Made by a program: the position numbers and the translations under genes. From contig CALGYB010000101.1 of assembly GCA_937935075.1 (NCBI GenBank), positions 1-40,594 on the forward strand: a stretch of 40,594 nt of DNA. Reading direction: 5' to 3'. This document shows positions 31,942-39,090 of this stretch, in pieces (within the stretch, counting starts at the first letter, position 1; each line of letters begins with the position of its first letter). Source of the stretch: an uncultured Roseiflexus sp. (GTDB taxonomy: Bacteria; Chloroflexota; Chloroflexia; Chloroflexales; Roseiflexaceae). The notes below the pieces were generated by a model. That model made no database searches, was not told where the DNA came from, and saw nothing but the letters and a program-made list of their open reading frames with translations.

Positions 31942-34560
31942 CTACCAGCCATTGCGCCGCCGCTCGGCTGCCAGCCGGCGCTTGAGCACAGCATAGACCT
32001 GGCGTGCAAGGTCATCGAGATCGGGCGCGGGAGATTGCTCCTGCGATGGTGCAGTCGTTTCCGTTTGTTGAACGGCGGGCAATGTGCGCGCGGTCTCTGC
32101 GGTGCGCGCAACCGGCGCTCCCGGGTGTGGCGGCGCCGTCAACACTGGCGGCGCGGGCGCAATCGTCATCACCGGCAACGGCGGCGCTTCCGCCGCCGGA
32201 CCGGAAGGCGCCAGCCAGTCGGGTAGCGGCTCCCAGGGCGCGGGCAGGTTGCCCCAGCGCGCGCGTTCCGGCGCAGCCGGCGCATCTTCAGCCGGTTCTG
32301 CGCTGCGCACAGGCGCTGGCGCTTTCGGCGCGGGCGCCGCCGTAGCACCTGTGCGGGCAGGCAAAACGGGCGGAGCAAAGCGCATCCGTGCAGCCTGAAT
32401 AGTCTGCGCCTCGACTGCGCGCGCCAGCGCCTCTTCGTCCGTTGTCGGTTCCGGCGGCGCCGGGCGAAGACCGGGGCGTTGTTCGGGTGAACGCGCGATC
32501 GGCGGGATGGCAGTCGGATTGCGCCGGCGCGCCACGTGGGTCAGTTCGTGCGCCAGCAGACCGAGACCTTCGGCAGTTTCGTCGCCTCTGCCGGGCGCCA
32601 GCGCCACATCGTCGCCAAGCGTCACGGCGTCGGCGCGGTACGCCGCCGCCACACGAGCGGCTTCTGGTCCGTGCAAGACGTGCACGGTTGCGGGATCAAC
32701 CCCAATGGCAGCGCGCAGGAAGCGCCGGTTCGACTCAGAGAGCGACGGCGCAGACCGCGTAACATGGGCAGGGAACCGTGCGCTACCCGACGCCGTCGGG
32801 CGAACAGTAGCGCTCACTGGCGGCACAAAGCGTGTCGTGCGCGTTTGAGGAGCTGCAATGTCCGGCTGAGGCGCACTGATCGGTTGCGGCGCAGCACGCT
32901 GCTGTTCGCTGCCCGGTGCCGCCCACATCGCATCACTCGACCAGAGGGCGCCAGCCGGGGGTGTGCGGGGCGCCGGTCGAGCGGTTTCTTCAGGGGAACG
33001 ATCCGGTCCCTGTTCCGTGGCTTCTTTCTGACGGCGGCGACGCTCATCGGCGCGCAGGCGTTCCATCCATGCTTCCACCGAGCGATCAAAGGCGGGCGTC
33101 CCAGCAGACGACGGTTGATCCGTCTCGCGCAGCGTCTCCGTAGCCGGAGCAGGCTCCGGCAGCGGCGCGTCAGCGCCCATAGCGCTGCCTGAGCCTGTCG
33201 AAGGCAGCGCCGTGCGTTCTTCAACAAAACGCGACGGCGCGTCAGCGCCCATAGCGCTGCCTGAGCCTGTCGAAGGCAGCGCCGTGCGTTCTTCGACAAA
33301 ACGCGACGGCGCGTCAGCGCCCATAGCGCTGCCTGAGCCTGTCGAAGGCAGCGCCGTGCGTTCTTCGACAAAACGCGGCGGCGCGTCAGCGCCCATAGCG
33401 CTGCCTGAGCCTGTCGAAGGCAGCGCCGTGCGTTCTTCAACAAAACGCGACGGCGCGTCAGCGCCCATAGCGCTGCCTGAGCCTGTCGAAGGCAGCGCCG
33501 TGCGTTCTTCAACAAAACGCGGCGGACGAGCGACCCGCATCTCAACCGGAGTCCGGGATTGCGGTTGGGGTTTTGGCGCAGCAGGCGGGGCAGGCGGCGG
33601 TTGCACCGGTGCTGAAGAACGCTCCTGCATCCGTTGCGACACCCAGGCGCGCGCCGCGTTCACAATAGCGGCGGCAGGATCGACAGGCTGTGATGGCGCC
33701 TGCGCTGCGCTGGCGTCGTGCGGGGCGATAAATGGAACATCTTCTGCTCTGTCTGCTCCTGCCGCTGTTAATGGAGCGACAGGCGACGTCGCGTGGTCGG
33801 GAGAGTGCGTTTCTGATTCCGGCGCATGGGAAACGCCGAGCGGCTCCTCTTTCCCCGACAGCGCCGCAGCGAACGTTCCGAGATGCTCAGGCGCGACCCT
33901 GGAGACAGACGTGATCGACGACGTTGCCTGCCGTCGCCGTTGATCATCGGCGCGCAGACGTTCCATCCAGGCGGCAGGTGAGCGGTCGAACGCCGACACG
34001 TCGGGTGACTCGGAGGGGACGCGGAACGCGGGCGCCTGCGCTGCTTCCGGCGTTGTTGGTTCAGCGGAATGCGTTTCAGATCCGCTGTCCGTCGCCGGTT
34101 GGGACGAGACCGCCGGCGCTGGCGCTTCCTCGACCGCGACCGAAGGCGGCGGCGTAGCGACCGGCGCACGCGCGCCTGCCGCAGACTCGCCACCCCCGCT
34201 TTGCGCCGGTCGGGACAAGACCGCCGACGCTGACGCATCCCCGCTGGCGACCGACGACGGCAGCGGCGTGGAAAACGGATCATCATCGCCTGCCGCCGGC
34301 GTAGCGGAAAACACACTGCCGTCTGCAACAGACTCAGGCGGCGCAGTCGGAAATAGGGCAACGCTGCCTGCCGGGGGTTCCGGCGACAGCCCGGCAAACA
34401 CCGGCGCGCGCGCTCGCCGGGCAGGCACTGGCACACGCCCGATTGCCCAGAGGATTGGTTGATCCACCGCCGTGCGCGACGCAAGCGGCGCACGCCCGGC
34501 GAGCGCGCGCGCGAGGCGCGTATGGCGGCGCAATCGCGCGATCAGCATCCGACGGATCAT
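31942..34560 (-). CDS. Large disordered eCIS-core (DUF4157) protein
   Basis: An 872-residue protein, mostly low-complexity Ala/Pro/Ser/Glu sequence predicted to be disordered. The only clear domain is DUF4157/eCIS core at about 605-686 (FLRAAIGVDPATVHVLHGPE and LLAHELTHVARRR), carrying a metallopeptidase-like HELTH motif. Whether it is catalytic is not known. In the disordered part, FDRSPAAWMERLRADD (about 190) returns as FDRSVEAWMERLRADE (about 490). Five identical-type 24-residue repeats (about 344-463) contain ALPSTGSGSA. The last 30 residues form a basic helix (LARQVYAVLKRRLAAERRR) shared with the small protein at 34997. No toxin domain was recognised. The gene sits between the tube and hub genes and starts 4 bp after the upstream stop. 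It could be a cargo adaptor, chaperone or length-related factor. Confidence 0.85.
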   Translation of the reverse strand: MIRRMLIARLRRHTRLARALAGRAPLASRTAVDQPILWAIGRVPVPARRARAPVFAGLSPEPPAGSVALFPTAPPESVADGSVFSATPAAGDDDPFSTPLPSSVASGDASASAVLSRPAQSGGGESAAGARAPVATPPPSVAVEEAPAPAVSSQPATDSGSETHSAEPTTPEAAQAPAFRVPSESPDVSAFDRSPAAWMERLRADDQRRRQATSSITSVSRVAPEHLGTFAAALSGKEEPLGVSHAPESETHSPDHATSPVAPLTAAGADRAEDVPFIAPHDASAAQAPSQPVDPAAAIVNAARAWVSQRMQERSSAPVQPPPAPPAAPKPQPQSRTPVEMRVARPPRFVEERTALPSTGSGSAMGADAPSRFVEERTALPSTGSGSAMGADAPPRFVEERTALPSTGSGSAMGADAPSRFVEERTALPSTGSGSAMGADAPSRFVEERTALPSTGSGSAMGADAPLPEPAPATETLRETDQPSSAGTPAFDRSVEAWMERLRADERRRRQKEATEQGPDRSPEETARPAPRTPPAGALWSSDAMWAAPGSEQQRAAPQPISAPQPDIAAPQTRTTRFVPPVSATVRPTASGSARFPAHVTRSAPSLSESNRRFLRAAIGVDPATVHVLHGPEAARVAAAYRADAVTLGDDVALAPGRGDETAEGLGLLAHELTHVARRRNPTAIPPIARSPEQRPGLRPAPPEPTTDEEALARAVEAQTIQAARMRFAPPVLPARTGATAAPAPKAPAPVRSAEPAEDAPAAPERARWGNLPAPWEPLPDWLAPSGPAAEAPPLPVMTIAPAPPVLTAPPHPGAPVARTAETARTLPAVQQTETTAPSQEQSPAPDLDDLARQVYAVLKRRLAAERRRNGW
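33169..33528 (-). repeat. Five 72-bp in-frame tandem repeats containing a dispersed palindrome
   Basis: Units begin at 33169, 33241, 33313, 33385 and 33457 and differ only at a few bases (Ser/Pro and synonymous changes). Each contains CTGAGCCTGTCGAAG inside a longer self-complementary stretch (GCGCTGCCT at one end, its complement at the other). This is the same core as the palindrome at 1-31. On the minus strand the palindrome encodes ALPSTGSGSA. The last unit diverges at its end. Confidence 0.92.
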
Positions 34561-34564
34561 TGCA

Positions 34565-34993
34565 TCACCCGACTGTCATCCCGTTGTGTGTCAATTCGAG
34601 CGTCTCCACCGCCGCTTCTGTTGACGCAGCCGCAAATTGCGGACCGGTCCATTTGACCGGATACGCCTCGATAAAGTTCCAGCGGAACAACTCCTTCCCT
34701 GCCGAGTCGTACATAATGACCGTCACATTCCGCCGGTCGATCGAGCCGCGCGCGATCTTAAGAAACCACTGCAACAGTTCATTCGAGCTGGTCATGCCGC
34801 GCTTGAGGGTGATGTTGCCAATCTTTGTGCGCCCCGGAAGGCGATGAACGAAGTCGTTGTTGCCCCCCTCCTCGAGTTCGGTGACCTCGGTTTCGAGTTG
34901 CAACCCGCTTACCTCGGTGAACACCGCCTGCGGCACACCGGCGATTTCGACATAGAACCGATAGGAAGGATATGCTTCCTCAGTTGTCGGCAC
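34565..34993 (-). CDS. Second tail tube protein (Cis5-like)
   Basis: A 142-residue T4 gp19-type tube protein. Motifs shared with the other tube protein at 35644 include LPGRTKIGNITLKRG (about 50-65), LFRWNFIEAYPVKWTGP (about 105-121) and AVETLELTHNG near the end. In eCIS the second tube paralog normally forms the ring next to the baseplate hub. GTG 34993 is used, with an AAGAGGTG ribosome-binding site just upstream. It lies 3 bp after the 63-residue gene. Confidence 0.92.
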   Translation of the reverse strand: MPTTEEAYPSYRFYVEIAGVPQAVFTEVSGLQLETEVTELEEGGNNDFVHRLPGRTKIGNITLKRGMTSSNELLQWFLKIARGSIDRRNVTVIMYDSAGKELFRWNFIEAYPVKWTGPQFAAASTEAAVETLELTHNGMTVG

Positions 34994-34996
34994 GCT

Positions 34997-35188
34997 TCAC
35001 CTCTTCCGTTGCTGTCTTCCGACCGTCACGCCCCTGGCGCGCTCCCGGCGCGCTTCTTCGCGCATCAACCGGTAGACCCGCTCTGCCAGCGCCTCGATGT
35101 CAATCGTATCGTGATGTTGTTCGGATTGATCCTGTGATGGCGACGAAGCCGGCGCCTCATTGGAACGCTGGAACTCTGGCTGAGACAT
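34997..35188 (-). CDS. Small eCIS-associated protein with basic helix, 63 aa
   Basis: I do not know a family name. From ATG 35188 the product is a polar, Ser/Gln-rich N-terminus followed by an acidic turn (DTIDIE). A strongly basic amphipathic helix (LAERVYRLMREEARRERARG) follows. The same helix pattern ends the DUF4157 protein at 31942 (LARQVYAVLKRRLAAERRR). It lies 5 bp after the tail assembly gene and 3 bp before the second tube gene, so it is translated with structural tail parts. It may be an assembly adaptor that uses the same docking site as the DUF4157 protein. Confidence 0.75.
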   Translation of the reverse strand: MSQPEFQRSNEAPASSPSQDQSEQHHDTIDIEALAERVYRLMREEARRERARGVTVGRQQRKR

Positions 35189-35193
35189 AGTCG

Positions 35194-35562
35194 CTATCCC
35201 GTCATCTCGCCAACCCCGACATCGATGGCGAACCGCGCCCCGCATGCAGGGCACTGCGTTTCGGCCAGATGCGGAGCAGCGGCGTTGATCTGAATGTACA
35301 GGTCCTGCAGGTAGAGAAAATCGGTTGCAAACAGGCGCTCCACAATGGCTGGCGTGATGGCGCCGATTGAGCCGAGGCGGGTTATCACCCGGCTCAGCAG
35401 CAGAATGCTGAGATACGCCTCATTGCGCTGCACCCGCGGATCTTCGAGCGGCTCGATCTCGTCGATTGCTGTCGCACGACGCATCGACCCCTCACGGTGC
35501 AGGTTTCCCTGCTCATCGACATAGCCGCAGGGTAGCACGAATGAGAACTCGGTTTGGAGCAT
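35194..35562 (-). CDS. Conserved tail assembly protein of eCIS clusters, 122 aa
   Basis: The sequence opens MLQTEFSFVLPCGYVDEQGN and continues LHREGSMRRATAIDEIEPLE, a pattern I associate with a conserved protein located between tube genes in phage-tail-like clusters. Its middle (AYLSILLLSRVITRLGSI, ERLFATDFLYLQDLY) is helical. The C-terminus has one CPACG motif, perhaps half of a zinc site or a dimer contact. By position it may be a tail assembly chaperone comparable to the gpE/gp41 proteins of phages; that role is inference. A dispersed palindrome lies in the 81-bp gap before its start. Confidence 0.75.
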   Translation of the reverse strand: MLQTEFSFVLPCGYVDEQGNLHREGSMRRATAIDEIEPLEDPRVQRNEAYLSILLLSRVITRLGSIGAITPAIVERLFATDFLYLQDLYIQINAAAPHLAETQCPACGARFAIDVGVGEMTG

Positions 35563-35621
35563 AGTGTCTTACCTGTTGGTGACGGTCACATGCTCGACCC
35601 AGGTGACCGCCACCTCTGCCT

Positions 35622-35644
35622 GGCGCCGGTCTGAGACCGGCGCC
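35622..35644. repeat. Palindrome with GGTC-TGA-GACC core after the tube gene
   Basis: A perfect 10-bp stem, GGCGCCGGTC at 35622-35631 and its complement at 35635-35644, touches the stop codon of the first tube gene. In mRNA it would form a very stable hairpin just behind the sheath-tube pair. It may protect the 3' end or lower expression of the genes that follow. It shares its core with the palindrome at 117-137. Confidence 0.7.
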
Positions 35645-36084
35645 TACTGGACGCGCTCGTATCCTTCGTGGACGATTTCGAGCGTTTCGATTGCCACTTC
35701 GTTGTTGGTCGCGTTCGCGTCGGGGCCGGTTAATTTGCTGGGCCAGGCGTTGACGAATTTCCAGCGTGCGACCGGTTCGCCTTTGGTGTTGAACATGGTG
35801 ATCGTGCCGTTGCGCCGCGCTCCCTGGATGTCTCCCTCCTCGACCATCTTGCGCCACTTCCACATGTCCATGGCGTCGGTGATGCCGCGTTTGAGGGTGA
35901 CGTTGTTCCACTTCATACGACCGGGGATTTTCTTGATGATGTACTTCCCGTCGGGTCCGCTGGCTTTGCTCTCGACGACTTCATTCTCGCTGCCGAGACC
36001 GGTGCACTCGCGGAAGGCGCCCACGACGCCGTCGCCGAAATCAACACCGAACCATGCTGAAATCAGAGGGTCTTTGTCGGTCAT
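35644..36084 (-). CDS. First tail tube protein (Cis1-like)
   Basis: A 146-residue T4 gp19-like tube subunit that should polymerise into the inner tube. Family motifs include FGVDFGDGVVGAFRECTGLG, IPGRMKWNNVTLKRG (about 53-67), ARWKFVNAWPSKLTGP and AIETLEIVHEG at the C-terminus. The gene follows the sheath gene by 18 bp and has an exceptionally strong ribosome-binding site (GAGGAGGA) 6 nt before ATG 36084, fitting a subunit needed in many copies. A stable palindrome at its 3' end separates it from the lower-copy parts. Confidence 0.95.
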   Translation of the reverse strand: MTDKDPLISAWFGVDFGDGVVGAFRECTGLGSENEVVESKASGPDGKYIIKKIPGRMKWNNVTLKRGITDAMDMWKWRKMVEEGDIQGARRNGTITMFNTKGEPVARWKFVNAWPSKLTGPDANATNNEVAIETLEIVHEGYERVQ

Positions 36085-36102
36085 TGGTTCCTCCTCTTAT
36101 CC

Positions 36103-37668
36103 TTACGCCCCGCCGCCAGCAAACTGGCTGAAGCGGAAGATGACGAACTCGGCGGGCTTGACCGGCGCCAGCCCGACTTCGATGATCAATTTGCCCTGAT
36201 CACGCACTTCGGGCGGGTTCAATTCTTCGTCACACTTGACGTAGAACGCTTCGCGCGGCGTCAGACCGAACAGCATGCCATCGCGCCAGCAGACGGTCAG
36301 GAACGCCTCCACATCACGCTTGACCCGCGCCCACAGGTTGGGGTCGTTCGGCTCGAAGACCACCCACTGCGTTCCGCGTTCGATCGACTTCTCAACATAG
36401 TTGAACAGACGTCGCACATTGACATAGCGCCAGGCGGCGTCGCTGGCGAGGGTGCGCGCACCCCAGACCCGCAACCCCATGCCGGTGAACGACCGGATGC
36501 AGTTGACGCCGATCGGGTTGAGCGTGTCCTGCTCGCCTTTCGTAATCGCAATCGCAGGACCAAGCGCCCCCTGGACGACTTCGTTCGCCGGCGCCTTGTG
36601 GACGCCGCGGGTGTTGTCGTTCCGCGCCCAAATACCGGCGATATGACCGCACGGCGGGATTTCCATTTCGGTTTTGCCGTCCGGTCCCATGATCTTGATC
36701 CATGGGTAGTAGAGCACAGCGAACTTCGAGTCGTAGTTTGTGTCGCGCTCGCGCCACTGTTTGACCTGCTGCGGCGTCAGGCCGGGCAGCGGATCGAGGA
36801 TGACCATGCGATCCTGCATACGCTCGGCGTGGGCAATCATCGCCAACTGAACGGCTTTGACCCCTTCCTTCGTGATCGCGCCCGACTGATAGGCGGACAT
36901 CAGATCCGGTGCGCAGATCATCGTCACGTCTTCGGCGATCTCCAGCCCTTCGACACCGCTGCGATCAACGGCGCTGCCAACGAACGTCGTGGCATCCACG
37001 CGCGCAGGAACGATCGGCGCTGGCGGCTTGATCACCGACACGCCAAACTCGGGTACGCGGTCCGCCAGCGAGCCGGTCGCCGGTCCCTCTGCAACCTGTA
37101 CCAGCGTGCTGGAACTGTTGATCTTCTCGACAACGTAGGAGGTTCCGTCCTTTGGTCGCTTGTTCAACGATACATTCTCGTAGACTTCCTTCACCTCCCC
37201 CATACTGATCTTGACCGTGAACGCTTCTGGCGGCGGATTTTCACCGACGGGCGGACCGATCTCGACCTGAATGTCGCCGCTTGTTTCGCTCTTCGGCGTC
37301 ACGATCAGCGACGTCAGCGCCTTCGAGGCGCGCGTCGGGAGTTCGAGACGCGGCTGAGGCGGCGCTTTGCCGTCCGATTGTTGCGGAATGCGCGTCACAT
37401 AGCAACGACCGCCGCCGTTGAGGAAGTAGCCATAGACGGCGTGCGACAGGTAAGCGCCATCCATGTGGGGGTTGCGCCGTCCGCTCTCGTCGAGGCGACC
37501 AAACTTCTCGACATACTGCGTCCAGCTGGTCACCAGCACGGGCTGATTGACGGGACCGGCAGCGGCGAACCCGACGAATGCCGCCATTGCCGTGCCAACC
37601 CCTTCAATCGGGCGCGGACCGCTGCTGACTTCTTCGATGTACACGCCGGGCGAGAGATATTCTGGCAT
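36103..37668 (-). CDS. Contractile tail sheath protein (Cis2-like)
   Basis: A 521-residue sheath subunit. The N-terminal arm PEYLSPGVYIEEVSSGPRPI and the following GVGTAMAAFVGFA are hallmarks of contractile sheaths. The C-terminal third has GLRVWGARTLASDAAWRYVN (about 405-425), YVEKSIERGTQW and GKLIIEVGLAPVKPAEFVIF, which contribute the handshake strands. The middle (about 115-240) is the variable surface domain. It should form the contracting outer tube. An AAGGAG ribosome-binding site precedes ATG 37668, and the gene starts 12 bp after the Pvc16-like gene. Only one sheath gene is present in this window, whereas some eCIS have two or three. Confidence 0.96.
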   Translation of the reverse strand: MPEYLSPGVYIEEVSSGPRPIEGVGTAMAAFVGFAAAGPVNQPVLVTSWTQYVEKFGRLDESGRRNPHMDGAYLSHAVYGYFLNGGGRCYVTRIPQQSDGKAPPQPRLELPTRASKALTSLIVTPKSETSGDIQVEIGPPVGENPPPEAFTVKISMGEVKEVYENVSLNKRPKDGTSYVVEKINSSSTLVQVAEGPATGSLADRVPEFGVSVIKPPAPIVPARVDATTFVGSAVDRSGVEGLEIAEDVTMICAPDLMSAYQSGAITKEGVKAVQLAMIAHAERMQDRMVILDPLPGLTPQQVKQWRERDTNYDSKFAVLYYPWIKIMGPDGKTEMEIPPCGHIAGIWARNDNTRGVHKAPANEVVQGALGPAIAITKGEQDTLNPIGVNCIRSFTGMGLRVWGARTLASDAAWRYVNVRRLFNYVEKSIERGTQWVVFEPNDPNLWARVKRDVEAFLTVCWRDGMLFGLTPREAFYVKCDEELNPPEVRDQGKLIIEVGLAPVKPAEFVIFRFSQFAGGGA

Positions 37669-37680
37669 GAACCGCTCCTT

Positions 37681-38643
37681 TCAATCCAGCAAGATATCGT
37701 ATGAGTCCGACGGCGTTGCGAATGTTGTGATGTGAACGCGCCCATCGGGGCGCACCACCCGCAGCGTCACTTCTCCGGCAGGAACGTGACTCAGCGCATA
37801 TCGCCCTTCGCTGTTCGTAACCGATTCGATTGCACCTCCTTCGATGGCAACCGTCACTCCCGAAAGCGGCGCGCCGGTCTGATCGCGCACTGCTCCGCCA
37901 ATCCGGATGAATTCCGCAGACGTATCGGCATCGGTCCGCTGTCGGACGCGCAGCGTTCGCGTCAGCACCAGCGGCGTGTCGATGACGATGTCGAGATCGA
38001 CCGGCACGGTGACCACGTAGAGCAACGACGGACGTGGCGCCTGCTCGAGCGCATTCCACACCTCGAGCAGGCGCAGGCTGTCTTCGGCGGTGGCAATTTT
38101 GGCTGTCACCTGCGGCTCATCGATCAGCGCCATCATCGCTGCACGCGCCGCCGAACCGACTTCGGCGGATGCAAGGGCGCTGCGCAGGTCGCTCAGCGTT
38201 GTCCGCTCGCCGGCCCCGGCAAGCGCAGTGAAGCGCGCCGCTTCGTCAGCGTACCCTTCGCGCCCCGCGATCATCGCCATCGCCGCCGCCAGCGACGACG
38301 GCGGCAGCGTCGAAAACCGCAGCAGAGTGGCGAGCACGCGATAGATCAGCAGATGCTCATCGTCGGCGACCGTGGTGAATGCCGTCACCATGTAGCGCAG
38401 ATCGAAACGTCGCATCGGCATACGATACGACGCGCCGCTGCCGCCGCGCATCACCGGCATGTTCGTCTGGCGCAGATCGACATTCTCATCGATATCGAAC
38501 AGGTACAGATTGATCGTCGGACGCACCAGCGAATGGACCCACTCCTTCGTTGGTCGTTCGAAGCGGATCTCAACGTCATTCGCCGGGATTAACCCCCGGT
38601 TCAGGATCATATGCCGGATGGCCAGATGAACATCTGCGATCAT
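37681..38643 (-). CDS. Tail terminator (Pvc16/DUF4255) with extra beta-sandwich domain
   Basis: A 320-residue protein. Residues 1-195 are the DUF4255/Pvc16 N-terminal domain (MIADVHLAIRHMILNRGL, VEIRFERPTKEWVHSLVRPT, LYLFDIDENVDLR). This is the cap that ends tube and sheath growth in known eCIS. Residues about 245-320 form a carboxypeptidase regulatory-like (CarboxypepD_reg) domain: GGAVRDQTGAPLSGVTVAIE, then SEGRYALSHVPAGEVTLRV. Such an addition on a terminator could make a contact at the distal end of the particle, for example with the membrane or another protein. The gene lies 6 bp after the 138-residue protein and 12 bp before the sheath. Confidence 0.9.
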   Translation of the reverse strand: MIADVHLAIRHMILNRGLIPANDVEIRFERPTKEWVHSLVRPTINLYLFDIDENVDLRQTNMPVMRGGSGASYRMPMRRFDLRYMVTAFTTVADDEHLLIYRVLATLLRFSTLPPSSLAAAMAMIAGREGYADEAARFTALAGAGERTTLSDLRSALASAEVGSAARAAMMALIDEPQVTAKIATAEDSLRLLEVWNALEQAPRPSLLYVVTVPVDLDIVIDTPLVLTRTLRVRQRTDADTSAEFIRIGGAVRDQTGAPLSGVTVAIEGGAIESVTNSEGRYALSHVPAGEVTLRVVRPDGRVHITTFATPSDSYDILLD

Positions 38644-38649
38644 GGTCTG

Positions 38650-39066
38650 TCACTTTTGCGATGCAGCTCCGCCTGCCTGCGCGCGAAACACGATCAGGTT
38701 GCGCACCTGGATGAGCCAGCGCACAAAATTGCGGTAATCGTCTTCATCGCGGCAGGCGTCGATGCCCGCACGCACAATGCGCGCGATCTGCGGAAAACCG
38801 CGTCTCTCCAATTCTTCCACCAGCTCTTCGGGCATGGCGCTGGCGCGTTGCAGGCTGATCTCGTTCGCGGTCGTCAGCATGCGGTTGAACATCGGCAGCG
38901 GCACACCCGCCTCTTCGACCTGCAACGCCATTGCTGCGCTGCCGATCCCCTGCAACACTAGCGGCAGTCGCCCCTCTTCATCGCGCAGCCCTTCTGCAAA
39001 CAGCCCCGTCAGATCGAGGTCGATCTGCTCCTGGCGCGTATAGTCGCGGTGCGGATCGATTGGCAT
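38650..39066 (-). CDS. Hypothetical helical protein of the eCIS operon, 138 aa
   Basis: The family is not recognised. A GAGGAG ribosome-binding site supports ATG 39066. The product is acidic and mostly helical: an N-terminal segment (RQEQIDLDLTGLFAEGLRDE), a central helix pair with FNRMLTTANEISLQRA, and ELERRGFPQIARIVRAGIDA followed by YRNFVRWLIQVRNLIVFRAQ. No signal peptide or transmembrane segment is seen. It lies between the DUF4157-peptidase gene and the terminator, with gaps of 24 and 6 bp. A chaperone or packaging partner for the upstream cargo is possible, but only position supports this. Confidence 0.75.
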   Translation of the reverse strand: MPIDPHRDYTRQEQIDLDLTGLFAEGLRDEEGRLPLVLQGIGSAAMALQVEEAGVPLPMFNRMLTTANEISLQRASAMPEELVEELERRGFPQIARIVRAGIDACRDEDDYRNFVRWLIQVRNLIVFRAQAGGAASQK

Positions 39067-39090
39067 GGTTACTCCTCGCTATCAGCACGC

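Noticed and set aside
33169-33528. CRISPR-like array of regular repeats
   Set aside because: The 72-bp units are contiguous with no unique spacers, keep the reading frame and contain a known dispersed palindrome; no cas gene is nearby.
31942-34560. Active metallopeptidase based on the HELTH motif
   Set aside because: HELTH is part of the DUF4157 signature and a third ligand could not be identified, so activity is not claimed.
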